64,000 nucleotides of DNA from Candidatus Bathyarchaeota archaeon (GTDB lineage: Archaea; Thermoproteota; Bathyarchaeia; Bathyarchaeales; Bathycorpusculaceae), in assembly GCA_003151735.1 (NCBI GenBank), contig PLYI01000026.1, positions 156,221 through 220,220 on the forward strand. Direction: 5' to 3'. The translations under genes were made by a program, and so were the position numbers. The notes below the pieces were generated by a model. The model ran no database searches and was not told the DNA's origin. It saw nothing but the letters and a program-made list of their open reading frames with translations. Below are positions 8,712 to 17,592 of this stretch, piece by piece; the first letter of the stretch is position 1; every line of letters begins with the position of its first letter.

Positions 8712-11700
8712 TCATTTGGGAATGGACTGCTTGGGTTCTATAAGCCATTCGATCGTGTTTTTGAGGAGAGTATTGAGTTTCGGTGAGAAGACATTTGATT
8801 GAAAATTCAAATAGGCCACTTTCCCCTTGTCCTCACGAACTATAATCGCTGGTACGTTGGATTTGCCGTTGAGATTGGGATATTCCGCCACAACAGTGCC
8901 AATGCGATTCTTAGAGACGCAGACATTCCCCCAGCAGTTCATCAGGTTTATTTGTTCCCCAGGCATAAATCCTGAAACGATAGGGTGTTGGTTGAGTACT
9001 CTTATCGGTCTCTGGTTAGAACTGCTTTCTTCATAGCTAATCTCAGTATATCCCAGGGTCTTTGCCAACAATTCTGTCTCAGCTGACCTCGGATTGCCCA
9101 TGATTAGCAGAGATTGACCCCCTCTAACGAATGTAGCTGCATTGATTGCCCATTGCTTTTGCAGTTCCACTTCGGGAGGGACGATCAACAAATCATAGTT
9201 CAGAAGGCTATTGCACAGGTCATCCGCACTGGACAATTCGTCCCAAACGTAGGAATGTTCACTCAACCAATTCCTATACGCTTCTTGTTCCTCTTTCTTT
9301 GAGTTGGATAGAAAACCAATTTTTAACAGACTAGTTGAGCCAATTTGGGTCTGTTGGCGTATTTCTCGGCTTTTCACATCGAATCTCAGAACATAGAACC
9401 CCCTGTCTAAGTTTTTTTCAACTTTGAATGGAAAAACTTGGTCACAATTTTGACCCGCCTCGAGTACAGATATTTTCTTTTCGCTCTTGCGTATTGAGAT
9501 CCCCGGTGTGGCTAGGGCTGAGATCAAGATGTCTTTTAGGGTAGAGTTTCCTGTGTTCTTTAGGTTAATTTGGGCTTGGTATGTTTTTGACTCCAGAATT
9601 TTTGGGGGTAGGTTTGTCTTTAGTTCTATGGAGCCCTTTTCCTTTTGATCTTTCTTTTTCTCGTCTTCTTTCTTTTCTTCATTATCTTTTGAGTCAGTGT
9701 TTTTTCTGGGTTGCCCCTTGGATTTGAAGAGCTTGCCCAGTTTGCCTCGGAAAAAAAACGTACCAGCAGCTACACCGATCGATCCTGCCACCGCAGCAAC
9801 TGAAATCGCGACAAGACTCAAAGACGTCGTAGCTTCGATATCTATGAGTTGTTCGCTCTTAACAGACCATGCCCCGACGTTGTCCTGCACTTCAAACGAG
9901 ATCGTGTGCCTCCCCACTGAAAGGTTGGTTGTGGAGAATCTGGGCGAAGTGCTTAGCAAACCATCGATGTTTGAGACCCAACGGTAACCCGTAATATTAC
10001 CATCGGCGTCGTTGCCATGACCAACGAGGGTGACTTGTTGTCCCGAACTGGCAGAACTGGGACTGATAGATTCGATCACCGCATTTGGAAGAGAATTGTT
10101 CTGCAAGAATACCGCGACTAAGGCGCAGTCACTGTTCAACGTAACCGAATAGTCGGAGACTTGACTGACGTTTTTGCCGTTGAGTAACCAGCAATTGAAC
10201 CCCCAATTTGCATTGGGTTGAGCGTTAAGCTGAATCGTGGTTCCTGCGTCATAAGTATATTGACCGACGTCTGGGTTGGTGCTGCCCGATCCATTGACGT
10301 TAAGGTTCAGTAGAACTCTTTGTGGGGGTTGTGGGACGAATACTGCAGTTAGGGTTGAATCAGCAGTCATTGAAACAACGTAGGATGAAGCATTGCCCAC
10401 TTTGGCACCATTCAAAGACCAATAACTGAGCATCCATCCATTTGCTGGGTTGGCGTTAACGTTCACAGTTGTGCCTGATAGGTATGGGTGAACTCCAGTG
10501 GATGGGATAGTAGTGCCTGAACCACTAACTATGATGTTCAGACTGTATTGAATTTGGGTGAAAACTGCTGTCAAGGTTTTGTTGGCATCCATCGTCACGG
10601 AGTATGAACTACCAGAACCCACATTGACCCCGTTTAATGTCCAATAACTTAGTGCCCACCCTGAATTGGGATTTGAGTTAACGTTCACAGTTGTGCCTGA
10701 TAGGTATGGGTGAACTCCAGGTGTAGGATTGGTGTTTCCTGATCCGGTGATTGTGATGTTCAGACTGTATTGAATTTGGGTGAAAACTGCTGTCAAGGTT
10801 TTGTTGGCATCCATCGTTATGGGGTAAGGATTGCTAGAACCTACGTTGACCCCGTTTACCATCCAGTAACTGAGGTTCCACCCTGAATTTGGGGTGGCAC
10901 TTACATTCACAACGTTGTATGATGGGTATAGGTATGTTCCAGAAGCAGGGTAGATGTTGCCCGAACCACTAAACGATGTGTTCAAACTGTACTGTAACTG
11001 TGTGAACACAGCCGTCAGATTTCTGTTGATAAACATCGTCAAGTTGTACGGGTTAGAACTGCCTACATTAGTTCCGTTTAGTAGCCAGTGGTCAAAAGTC
11101 CAGCCAGGAGAAGGTTGAGCAGAAACTGAAACGCTCTCGCCGGGGCTGTGACCGTATACCCCTGCAGCGGGATTCGTGCTTCCAGAACCCGAAACAGTTG
11201 TGGTTAACAGCAAACTCACAGGGGATTGTTGTACGAAAAATGTAGCGGAAGTACTACTGCTAACGCCATAAAAGTCTCCGTTACTGAAGTCCTCTCCATC
11301 AAAGAATAACTGGGTATAAAAGGTGCCAACTACCTGGGGGGTGAATGTTATGGTTGCAAATCCTGAATTGTCCGATGGAGAAGGCACTACTGTTTCATTG
11401 ATTCCATCCGGTTTAGTAATAACGACCCTGTAGCGGTGGAAGACATTTCCTGTAGGGGGTGGTGGGGTAACTCGTATGGCAACCTCGACTTTTTGGCCCA
11501 CACCGACAACATAAGGGTTTACCGAAACGGTTGCGAAAGTCGAAAAACTATCAGCCTCAACCAACGAAGGTAAAACCGTCAGAACAAAAGAGGCGCAGAT
11601 TAGAAAGAGAACAACGTATCTCAAGGTTTTTCTTGGTTTCCCACTCTTGTTTTCTAGAAGAGTCGAGGATGCATTGAATATTTTTTTGCAGACTTTTCCA

Positions 11701-11771
11701 GAATAAGCAGTAAATCTAACCTTCCTGGTTAGATGTGGGCTCGCTGCTGTTTTTTCTGTCCCAAGAGACAT
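8712..11771 (-). CDS. Large membrane-anchored surface protein with InlB-type repeats, PKD-like domain and a C-terminal amidotransferase-like domain
   Basis: 1019 residues. A basic N-terminus precedes a signal/TM segment at ~50-72. An Ig-like domain is followed by five or more ~70-residue repeats (GSGSTNPAAG, SPGWTFDHW, MDANKTLTAVF) resembling divergent InlB B-repeats; some are near-identical in DNA (10440-10500, 10680-10720). A PKD-like domain (GQQVTLVGHGNDADGNITGY) precedes a TM helix at ~660-680. A Lys/Glu-rich linker leads to a CARDB-like domain and a ~220-residue Rossmann-like region (LNYDLLIVPPEVEL, FVRGGQSLLIMG) recalling ThuA/GATase1-like domains. With a cleaved signal, the C-terminal ~330 residues would be cytoplasmic, which is unusual for a surface protein. 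Confidence 0.85.
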   Translation of the reverse strand: MSLGTEKTAASPHLTRKVRFTAYSGKVCKKIFNASSTLLENKSGKPRKTLRYVVLFLICASFVLTVLPSLVEADSFSTFATVSVNPYVVGVGQKVEVAIRVTPPPPTGNVFHRYRVVITKPDGINETVVPSPSDNSGFATITFTPQVVGTFYTQLFFDGEDFSNGDFYGVSSSTSATFFVQQSPVSLLLTTTVSGSGSTNPAAGVYGHSPGESVSVSAQPSPGWTFDHWLLNGTNVGSSNPYNLTMFINRNLTAVFTQLQYSLNTSFSGSGNIYPASGTYLYPSYNVVNVSATPNSGWNLSYWMVNGVNVGSSNPYPITMDANKTLTAVFTQIQYSLNITITGSGNTNPTPGVHPYLSGTTVNVNSNPNSGWALSYWTLNGVNVGSGSSYSVTMDANKTLTAVFTQIQYSLNIIVSGSGTTIPSTGVHPYLSGTTVNVNANPANGWMLSYWSLNGAKVGNASSYVVSMTADSTLTAVFVPQPPQRVLLNLNVNGSGSTNPDVGQYTYDAGTTIQLNAQPNANWGFNCWLLNGKNVSQVSDYSVTLNSDCALVAVFLQNNSLPNAVIESISPSSASSGQQVTLVGHGNDADGNITGYRWVSNIDGLLSTSPRFSTTNLSVGRHTISFEVQDNVGAWSVKSEQLIDIEATTSLSLVAISVAAVAGSIGVAAGTFFFRGKLGKLFKSKGQPRKNTDSKDNEEKKEDEKKKDQKEKGSIELKTNLPPKILESKTYQAQINLKNTGNSTLKDILISALATPGISIRKSEKKISVLEAGQNCDQVFPFKVEKNLDRGFYVLRFDVKSREIRQQTQIGSTSLLKIGFLSNSKKEEQEAYRNWLSEHSYVWDELSSADDLCNSLLNYDLLIVPPEVELQKQWAINAATFVRGGQSLLIMGNPRSAETELLAKTLGYTEISYEESSSNQRPIRVLNQHPIVSGFMPGEQINLMNCWGNVCVSKNRIGTVVAEYPNLNGKSNVPAIIVREDKGKVAYLNFQSNVFSPKLNTLLKNTIEWLIEPKQSIPK

Positions 11772-11942
11772 CCTGCGTAGGATTTCAGTTGGGGCTATGG
11801 TAGTTTACCTCTTGCTTTACCATATTCTTTTCTCCTTTCGAGGTAAATGAGGTCTTAACTCGGCAACTTGCCGTTTGCTCTTTCGTTAAGAAGCTGTCGA
11901 GTGCCCGTTTGGTCGAACGCTTCAGCTACTAATTGAAGCCAA

Positions 11943-12662
11943 CTAATCAGCCGTGTCGCAGTCCTTGAATGCCTTCGTGCATGCCATTTTCGTGAAGTCA
12001 AAATCCTTCAAGTTAACCAGACGCGTAATCGCGCCGTCGTCTGTCGTTGAAACGATTAGGTTCTTGACTGTTCCAGAAGCCGTGTCGAGTTGGATGTCCT
12101 CGATTTCGCCGCCCTTCCCAGTTGGGTCATCCAGGGGTTCGTTTTGCATCTGGACGAGGTTGAGGGAGCATGACCATAACCTGCCATCCTTGGGGGCGCC
12201 GGCACAATAGAATGCTTTCTCTTGATCAGAGATAGATTCTTTGTCGGTGAAGGAAAAGTTTGCATCCACATCCTGGAACACTCCGTTGAGGATGAGTTTC
12301 TGTCTTTCTTTAATATCGCCAACTTTGGATATGGGAACGAGGTAGAATTTGGCGATTCTTTGAGCTTCTGTTTTGCTTAGGTCCTTTTGGACCAGTTCGT
12401 TTATTTTGTCGCCGGCGTTTTCTATTGTGTTCTTAGCAGATGCGACTGGAACGTTGTCGGCTATGCCGTGGCTCACCAATTCTGTAACTGTCTCTGTTAG
12501 TTCTCCCTTCAGATGGTTTGCCAAGTCGGGGAATATCAACAATTTAGCCCTCCCGAGTAGTTTTGGGTTGGTGCTGAAAATTATGTTCACGAGTGTGCCT
12601 AGGGTCTTCTCGTCTTTGGTTATTACTTTGAGGTTTCGAATTGATCCGGCTCTAACGATCAT
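11943..12662 (-). CDS. PRC-barrel domain protein with two barrel-like halves
   Basis: 239 residues, ATG start. The N-terminus (RAGSIRNLKVITKDEKTLGTL) and the C-terminal region (GEIEDIQLDTASGTVKNLIV) both look like PRC-barrel strands, separated by a helical region of ~100 residues. PRC-barrels in archaea are found in RNA-metabolism and cell-division proteins such as CdvA, but this protein lacks the CdvA coiled coil. The four cysteines are all in the C-terminal half. The gene is read in the same direction as the surface-protein gene but is ~170 bases upstream of it, probably with its own promoter. The precise role is unknown. Confidence 0.7.
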   Translation of the reverse strand: MIVRAGSIRNLKVITKDEKTLGTLVNIIFSTNPKLLGRAKLLIFPDLANHLKGELTETVTELVSHGIADNVPVASAKNTIENAGDKINELVQKDLSKTEAQRIAKFYLVPISKVGDIKERQKLILNGVFQDVDANFSFTDKESISDQEKAFYCAGAPKDGRLWSCSLNLVQMQNEPLDDPTGKGGEIEDIQLDTASGTVKNLIVSTTDDGAITRLVNLKDFDFTKMACTKAFKDCDTAD

Positions 12663-13222
12663 TTGTTTCCCTTAGAAATAGGCTTTTTTGTGGGAAATGT
12701 TGAGGACCTTATCATTTCGCCAATATATTATCTGTCTGATTAAGTATTAATATTTTATGCAGATACTTCAAATAGACATAAATAAGAGAAAATTCCCACA
12801 AAAAACATACAAATATTTTTCATTCAAAAACTAACTATTTAGCTTGCGCTCGCTTCAATTATTCGTGGCGGGAAGTTTGTATCAGCTTTCTTCCTAATCA
12901 ATATAGCGTTAAAATGAGTTACACTATAGCGTATTTTTAGGCAGAGTCTACAACTAATAAAAAACGCCATAGTGACCCTCAGGAGAAGTGGAAAACATTC
13001 AACAACTACAACCAAAAGCAACATAAAACACAAACCAAACACAAAAATCAACCCAAAATACAACCCACCAAAAAAATCCTACGTAAACACCTACAACAAC
13101 AACCAAAGAAAACATTAACTCTTGCTCAAGCAATTCAAAGACAAGATTTGCAGCAAACAATTAGATTTTTCGCTAACCATTGAAGTATCACAAACTATCA
13201 AGAAATGACCTTCAATGCAGGG
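12663..13222. other. Intergenic region, AT-rich
   Basis: 560 bases. The 74-codon minus-strand frame at 12839-13063 is low complexity and has no ribosome-binding site. TATTAATATTTTATG at ~12745 resembles an archaeal promoter for the PRC-barrel gene. The rest shows only A-rich runs. Confidence 0.4.
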
Positions 13223-13435
13223 TTATATTGAGGGTGTTTGGGCGTGTTTTTCTGAATGTAGTTTTCCGCCTGTTGCCCAGTTGCTTTTTGGCGCTTCATA
13301 GATTACTATGTGGACTGCTTCTTTTGGAACTCCCATGTCTTCGCAGACTTTAGTTATTCCTTCAACGGTTTTCTTTTTGTTTTCAGCTGTTATTCCTTCC
13401 CATACAGAAACTTGAACAATCGGCCTACATTCCAT
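13223..13435 (-). CDS. 4-oxalocrotonate tautomerase-like protein, copy with altered start
   Basis: This 70-residue ORF is nearly identical to the tautomerase at 17593-17796 (VQVSVWEGIT, GVPKEAVHIVIYEAPKSNW). In the good copy Met is followed directly by Pro, the catalytic N-terminal base of the family. Here the aligned codon is AGG and the nearest ATG lies three codons earlier, giving Met-Glu-Cys-Arg-Pro, so the proline cannot be N-terminal. The Shine-Dalgarno GAGG of the good copy is GAGA here. It is either a recently inactivated duplicate or a protein without classical tautomerase chemistry. Confidence 0.7.
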   Translation of the reverse strand: MECRPIVQVSVWEGITAENKKKTVEGITKVCEDMGVPKEAVHIVIYEAPKSNWATGGKLHSEKHAQTPSI

Positions 13436-13748
13436 CTCGATAGCTGTGAGTTGTCGTTTTTGCTGTCGATTTGGCTTTGACCTATCCGTTGGTTAGAAGA
13501 GTCTTGAAAGAAACACGCCTTGGCTGCAAAGATAGTTTAAAGATTTAAGAAGCACTGAAAAACTACTCAAATAAAACCTGTCGCAGAGAATATTTACAAC
13601 TTTTTTATGGTAATAAAAATCATAGCATCCGCTCTTAGCTAAATAGTGAAAAAGAATTGAATATGAAAATTATTGACTGCCTTCTACAAGTCCAGGAAAA
13701 CATATTCAAAAGCAAAGAATTCTAATCGTTTGTTGTCTGAAAAATATC

Positions 13749-14000
13749 TTATCGGGGAAATTCAATAATTCTAATTTTTGATTCAGCAGCTTTCTCGAAA
13801 ATTTGAGAAATCAGTGCGCATTCAATTTTTTTAGCATTACCTTCTTTGGTGCCTCTATTTTTGTGCTTTAAAAGGTGGTTTTGAACGGCTTGATCCATAG
13901 CCTTCAAATCAGGCAAGAGAAGAATTTCGTAGCCACATTCACATTTTATGATCGACAAACGTGACTTTAATGAGTAATCTTGTACTTTTAGCTCTGTCAA
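13749..14000 (-). CDS. Small Cys/His protein, paralogue A (putative zinc-binding)
   Basis: 83 residues. The core CECGYEILLLPDLKAMDQAVQNH, continued by LLKHK, places Cys-x-Cys and His-x3-His about 22 residues apart, a likely zinc site. The same motif occurs in the next upstream gene at 14242-14586, so the two are tandem paralogues. Both end in a helical segment followed by a basic tail (FEKAAESKIRIIEFPR here). The family is not recognised; a nucleic-acid-binding or regulatory role is a guess from size and metal site. Confidence 0.65.
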   Translation of the reverse strand: MTELKVQDYSLKSRLSIIKCECGYEILLLPDLKAMDQAVQNHLLKHKNRGTKEGNAKKIECALISQIFEKAAESKIRIIEFPR

Positions 14001-14241
14001 AGCTGTTCCCGAAAATAGATTAAGGTTATTTTCTTATAAGCAAAGTTCTCAAGATGGATATATTCCATAAAATAGAATATTCTTTTGAACTAAAAAACTG
14101 GTGAGGTTCTGCTCATTTCAAAAATTCGTTAAAGTGATAGTTCCTTTTCGGGCATTTCTATGCACTGGATTCTAAAGGTCGGAATTAACCTTATGTTCAC
14201 GGATTAAACCTTGAACACGGACTCCAATCAATATTCAGGGA

Positions 14242-14586
14242 CTAACGAAAAAATCTATTTTCTTTTCCATTGCCTTCAAGCGCTGCTTTTTCCAGAACCT
14301 TTTTTATCAAAAAGTTTTCGATATATTCGAAAGCAGCTTTCCCATCAGCAGGGTTCTGCTCCTTTTTTTGATGTTCTTCAGCATGAGACTCGATACACCG
14401 TCCCATTTCTTTAACATTAGGGATAAGCAAAATCTCGGCGCCGCACTCGCACCAAATAGAATTTGAGGAATATTTGTTTCTGTGCAATGTTAGACGTTGA
14501 TAGATTTTCTCCTCAATTTGCGACTTAAACTTTTTGTTCGAGCCGAGAATTTTTTCTTTTTCTTTTGGGGCAGCCATAATTATCAA
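14242..14586 (-). CDS. Small Cys/His protein, paralogue B (putative zinc-binding)
   Basis: 114 residues, or 111 from the second Met. It shares with paralogue A the core WCECGAEILLIPNVKEMGRC, continued by IESHAEEH, and the C-terminal KKVLEKAALEG helix. The extra ~40 N-terminal residues are basic (MAAPKEKEKILGSNKKFKSQ). Between the two genes lie ~240 bases without a gene. Both are minus strand but are probably transcribed separately. Function unknown. Confidence 0.65.
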   Translation of the reverse strand: MIIMAAPKEKEKILGSNKKFKSQIEEKIYQRLTLHRNKYSSNSIWCECGAEILLIPNVKEMGRCIESHAEEHQKKEQNPADGKAAFEYIENFLIKKVLEKAALEGNGKENRFFR

Positions 14587-14933
14587 TCAATTTAGATGAG
14601 AAGTATTTAGCGGTACTGTAGTTGCCACATGGCTAAATAGTCATGTGATTGTGAGCCCACAGTAACATTCTGACAGTTGTATCTACGTCAATAAGTTAAT
14701 AGAAGATCCTTTTCTTGAATGGTAATTTAAAGGTCTCCGAATATATTGTGTTTGCAATCAAATTTTGCCAAAATCCGCTGAGCTCAAACCAAGAATTTCA
14801 AGATGAACATTGGCACCTTAGCCTAAAAAGGCATAGAACTCTTTTAATGTACATTTTTGTACTGAGAAGTCTTAAATAAGGCCTCAAAGTCTGTTTATAA
14901 ACGGAATGTTCGTTACAAAAACAAGGAATCACC
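14587..14933. other. Intergenic region between divergent genes
   Basis: About 350 AT-rich bases between paralogue B and the winged-helix gene. Elements such as TTTAAAGG (14726) and TTAAATAAG (14871) could be promoter parts. The minus-strand ORF at 14798-15007 overlaps the winged-helix gene and looks like a shadow. Confidence 0.35.
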
Positions 14934-15173
14934 TTGGCTAATGATCTTGAGATTTGCCTTTCAATAATACAGTTCCTCGATAAGTTAGGTCCACAGACAC
15001 TAGGCAAGATAGAGATATCAACAATAACAAAAGCTGACCTGATCAGAAAATGCTTGAACCTCCTAATAGAGCAAAGACTAATCGAGAAAACAACAAATCA
15101 TAACAACCAAGAAACCTACGTAAACACCGACCGCGGCAAAAGAGTTTTAGAATTTTTTCATGTTAAATTTTAA
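14934..15173 (+). CDS. Winged-helix DNA-binding protein, 79 residues
   Basis: TTG start with a weak AAGGAA ribosome-binding site. It is laid out as a single winged helix: recognition-helix region TKADLIRKCLNLLIEQRLIE, wing TYVNTDRGKRVLEFF. This matches the small archaeal one-domain regulators of the ArnR1/DUF4364-like type, in which the line NTDRGKRVLEFF is characteristic. It is probably a transcription regulator of unknown target. It lies next to a degraded zone that begins at 15241. Confidence 0.75.
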   Translation: MANDLEICLSIIQFLDKLGPQTLGKIEISTITKADLIRKCLNLLIEQRLIEKTTNHNNQETYVNTDRGKRVLEFFHVKF

Positions 15174-15240
15174 CAACAAGGGTTACACGAAATCAAAGCA
15201 GGCAAAAACTACAATAAGAAGCCTAAAAGAATTATGAATT

Positions 15241-15297
15241 TTTTTCTGAATGTAGTTTTCCGCCTGTTGCCCAGTTGCTTTTTGGCGCTTCTTAGAT
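15241..15297 (-). pseudogene. Third tautomerase fragment (57 bases)
   Basis: These bases match the C-terminal coding part of the tautomerase copy at 13247-13303 with one mismatch, and encode the remnant of EAPKSNWATGGKLHSEK on the minus strand. The similarity begins and ends abruptly. It sits between the winged-helix gene and the frameshifted AlaE-like gene, so it marks a recombination or insertion-deletion junction. Confidence 0.75.
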
Positions 15298-15392
15298 GGG
15301 TACCGTAGGAAAGGCTTATTGGAAAATAGCTATCATCAAAAGAAATAGGCAAGCTAAAGCCGAAACCCACAATGGATACCTTTCTTAGAAGA

Positions 15393-15643
15393 TCAACTCG
15401 GGATGTCCTTGTCCTTTACGCCTGCTTTTCGTCTAAACCAATCGTTGAACTTACCGTAACTCCGCCGAAAAGAATCTCCAATATAGCAGAGGAGCCAAGA
15501 CCAACCAATGCAGCCTCAATCGACTTTGAAGTATACAAAAAAACAGGCGTGTAAACGATTACCCAAAAGATTGCCATGCTGACCGCATCAACGGCAAATT
15601 TCCTATTGACAAAATACCTGATGTATTTGTTGTTCTTCCTCAA
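15393..15643 (-). pseudogene. AlaE-like membrane protein with a frameshift
   Basis: The first frame (start 15643) gives a basic N-terminus and two hydrophobic segments (AVDAVSMAIFWVIVYTPVFL and EAALVGLGSSAILEILFGG). It then leaves the conserved path. One base shift near 15460 restores YGKFNDWFRRKAGVKDK and a stop at 15393-15395. YG..(L)D.FRR is the C-terminal signature of AlaE-type L-alanine exporters, and the product resembles their C-terminal half. As the sequence stands the gene is broken. It is a half-size AlaE homologue at most; transport specificity cannot be inferred. Confidence 0.55.
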
Positions 15644-16138
15644 GCTACCCTCTCCAAGGCTCTCTTGCTGAACGTCGCCCCGTTAAAAGACTGCGGGTTA
15701 CGCTATTCTTAGTTCATGACTAAAGTCTAATTTCTTTGGGAACGTGCTTGCCTTTGGGCACGTGCTTGAAAGACTCATTTTTATATTCAAGCTTGACGAC
15801 TGGAGGTACTCAAGGTAATGAACGTGTGCAAACTACTTCATTAAACCCTAAGCGGGGAAGGGGATCGCACCTAAAATCAGACTCCCATCCCCAGTATAAT
15901 TTCTGGCTTGATGTATAGGGTTCGGTTCCCCAGCGGGTGCTATATTCCACTCTGTGACAGGTTCAAATAGTCTACCTGGCGAACCAGACTTTAGGTTTTA
16001 ACGAGAATAGAATCTTCTTAAACTTCTACCAAAAGAAAGGGAGAAAAACAGGTGCCGAGTTGAAGGAATTTAGCGATCAAGCCTAAATTAGTCTAAAATT
16101 TATATGCAAACAAAATCATATCCGATTGAGGTGCCTTT
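15644..16138. other. Intergenic region with repetitive words
   Basis: About 495 bases. ACGTGCTTG occurs at ~15741 and ~15760 as a short direct repeat. The 60-codon frame at 15736-15918 has no ribosome-binding site or protein-like composition. AGGTTCAAATAGTCTACC (15958-15975) superficially resembles a tRNA T-arm, but the universal G-C closing pair is missing. Confidence 0.4.
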
Positions 16139-16720
16139 ATGACAAAAAGATTTACAGCCATCATCATCGCCAATATCATAATGGGTTTGCTTCTTTATCT
16201 TTCCAGCCAAGTAATGCTTCTTCACCTTACTGTGAGTCATCCTTTTTTAACTGTAACAGGAGTTAATATCGACAAAATTTATGTAGGTGCCGTTCAGCCC
16301 TATTCTTCACCTACTCCTCTTGTCATTACGGCATTTCCTAATTTACCGTTCTACATCCTTCTGCTACCTTTGATAATAAATGCTTATTTAATCATAAAAG
16401 TCAGCAGGAGTTCAGGTATAACAAAAAGGTTTCCAGCAACCATTATCATTGCCAATATCATAACTGGTTTGCTCATGTATCTTTCTAGCCAAGCAATGCT
16501 CTCCCAGCTCATTGGAACGATGAATAACTATGTAAGAGTATCAGGAGTTTATTTTTTGTCGTTTTTTGTAGGTGCTGTTCAGGTTGGGTCGTCACCAATT
16601 CCACTGGTCGTTTGGTCAGAACCTAACTTACCGTCTTATGTCTTTATGTTTTCTTTGATAGTAAATGCTTGTTTCATAATAAAACTGCTAAGCGAAAAAT
16701 CAAAACAGAACCCTTCTTAG
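16139..16720 (+). CDS. Four-helix membrane protein made of an internal duplication
   Basis: 193 residues, ATG start preceded by GAGGTGCC. The protein consists of two ~95-residue halves that align along their length: TKRFTAIIIANIIMGLLLYL with TKRFPATIIIANIITGLLMY, then VGAVQPYSSPTPLV with VGAVQVGSSPIPLV, then ending FIIKL or LIIKV. The similarity is visible in the DNA too, so the duplication is fairly recent. Each half has two hydrophobic helices and an extracellular loop. Family and function are not recognised. Confidence 0.75.
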   Translation: MTKRFTAIIIANIIMGLLLYLSSQVMLLHLTVSHPFLTVTGVNIDKIYVGAVQPYSSPTPLVITAFPNLPFYILLLPLIINAYLIIKVSRSSGITKRFPATIIIANIITGLLMYLSSQAMLSQLIGTMNNYVRVSGVYFLSFFVGAVQVGSSPIPLVVWSEPNLPSYVFMFSLIVNACFIIKLLSEKSKQNPS

Positions 16721-16827
16721 ACCGTTTGGGTTTTACTGAATTTTAATCTAAATCTCATGTATTTGTGTTGTACGCATCTACTGGTCGGATAGCGGTTCAT
16801 AACGTTTATTTTTAACCTAACCACCAA

Positions 16828-16992
16828 ATGGCTATGCAGCAGCGGCAGAACGGCAAAAAGCAGGATGCACCTTCGGAACGCTCGTTAAAGTGTGTTCTTG
16901 CCAATTCTGGGTATTCCGAGAACACAGCGGATAAGATTTGGAAATGGTACAATCCGCCAGAGCTAAACGGTAGCAAGCCTAAAAAACAATAG
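16828..16992 (+). CDS. Conserved-looking small protein, 54 residues
   Basis: Starts ATG GCT ATG with a TTTATTTTTAACC promoter-like stretch just upstream and no strong Shine-Dalgarno, so it may be leaderless. The product begins MAMQQRQNGKKQDAP, then has a compact helical core (SLKCVLANSGYSENTADKIW, KWYNPP) and a basic tail. The core resembles a helix-turn-helix-like or tiny ribosome-associated protein. I cannot name the family. Confidence 0.55.
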   Translation: MAMQQRQNGKKQDAPSERSLKCVLANSGYSENTADKIWKWYNPPELNGSKPKKQ

Positions 16993-17101
16993 CAGCAATT
17001 AACAAGGAGTTAATTGGTCATTTTCTTTTTCGTTGTCTTCCCGTTGAATTCTCCCCCGAACTACAAGCAGGAAGAAAGCATTACCCGTAACGATTTAGCT
17101 T

Positions 17102-17341
17102 TTAGCTCAATGGGCGTGGCTGTGGTTGACCATGTGTCCAACGCCACTGCATCGTGAAGAAAAAGAACAAGAAAACAACTGAAACCACAACTAGAAATAA
17201 ACCTAAAACTAAAAGAGGCAACGCATACAATGAACCAGCAGGCAAATAGACTTGCGAAAACGCCACAGACAAGATGCCTGGGATACCAAATATAAGGGTA
17301 ATTAAGCCATAGGTGCGAGAATTAAGCCATTTTCCTGACAC
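17102..17341 (-). CDS. Two-helix membrane protein, 79 residues
   Basis: Hydrophobic segments at about residues 10-30 and 37-62, with a Trp/Arg/Pro-rich C-terminal tail (MQWRWTHGQPQPRP) that is probably cytoplasmic. The start overlaps the 3' end of the next upstream ORF (17302-17580) by 40 bases. It is one of several small membrane proteins in this turnover zone. Function unknown. Confidence 0.55.
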   Translation of the reverse strand: MSGKWLNSRTYGLITLIFGIPGILSVAFSQVYLPAGSLYALPLLVLGLFLVVVSVVFLFFFFTMQWRWTHGQPQPRPLS

Positions 17342-17580
17342 TTGGTTTCATCTAATAAACGAATAGCGGTTAACTGTTTAAAATATTTGTTCTCGTCAAT
17401 TTCTTTTAATAGTAGCCCTTTCTCTTCACGGCAATTGAATGGCATTGACATGATTGTCAGTTTCTTGTCTTGTAGATTCCTTCGGTACCTTGCATAAAGA
17501 TTAAGCGTGAACATGGTTTTCTGTTTGGCGCAATCAAAAACTTGAGTGATTATGTTTTCTGTATTTGCCGCGCTGTGCAC
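17302..17580 (-). CDS. Hypothetical protein, 92 residues
   Basis: GTG start 12 bases after the stop of the tautomerase gene at 17593, same strand. The protein is polar with one basic stretch (YARYRRNLQDKKL) and three cysteines, and no membrane segment. The 40-base overlap with the membrane-protein gene is unusual, so one of the two starts may be wrong or the gene may be decaying. No family recognised. Confidence 0.4.
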   Translation of the reverse strand: MHSAANTENIITQVFDCAKQKTMFTLNLYARYRRNLQDKKLTIMSMPFNCREEKGLLLKEIDENKYFKQLTAIRLLDETKCQENGLILAPMA

Positions 17581-17592
17581 TATTTATGCGTA

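Noticed and set aside
12839..13063. Minus-strand ORF of 74 codons
   Set aside because: Low-complexity Phe/Leu/Val run, no ribosome-binding site, no family; looks like AT-rich noise.
15736..15918. Plus-strand 60-codon ORF
   Set aside because: No ribosome-binding site and no protein-like periodicity; contains short direct repeats instead.
15880..15985. tRNA-like end: AGGTTCAAATAGTCTACC followed by GAACCA
   Set aside because: The T-arm lacks the universal G-C closing pair and no matching acceptor or anticodon stem could be drawn upstream.
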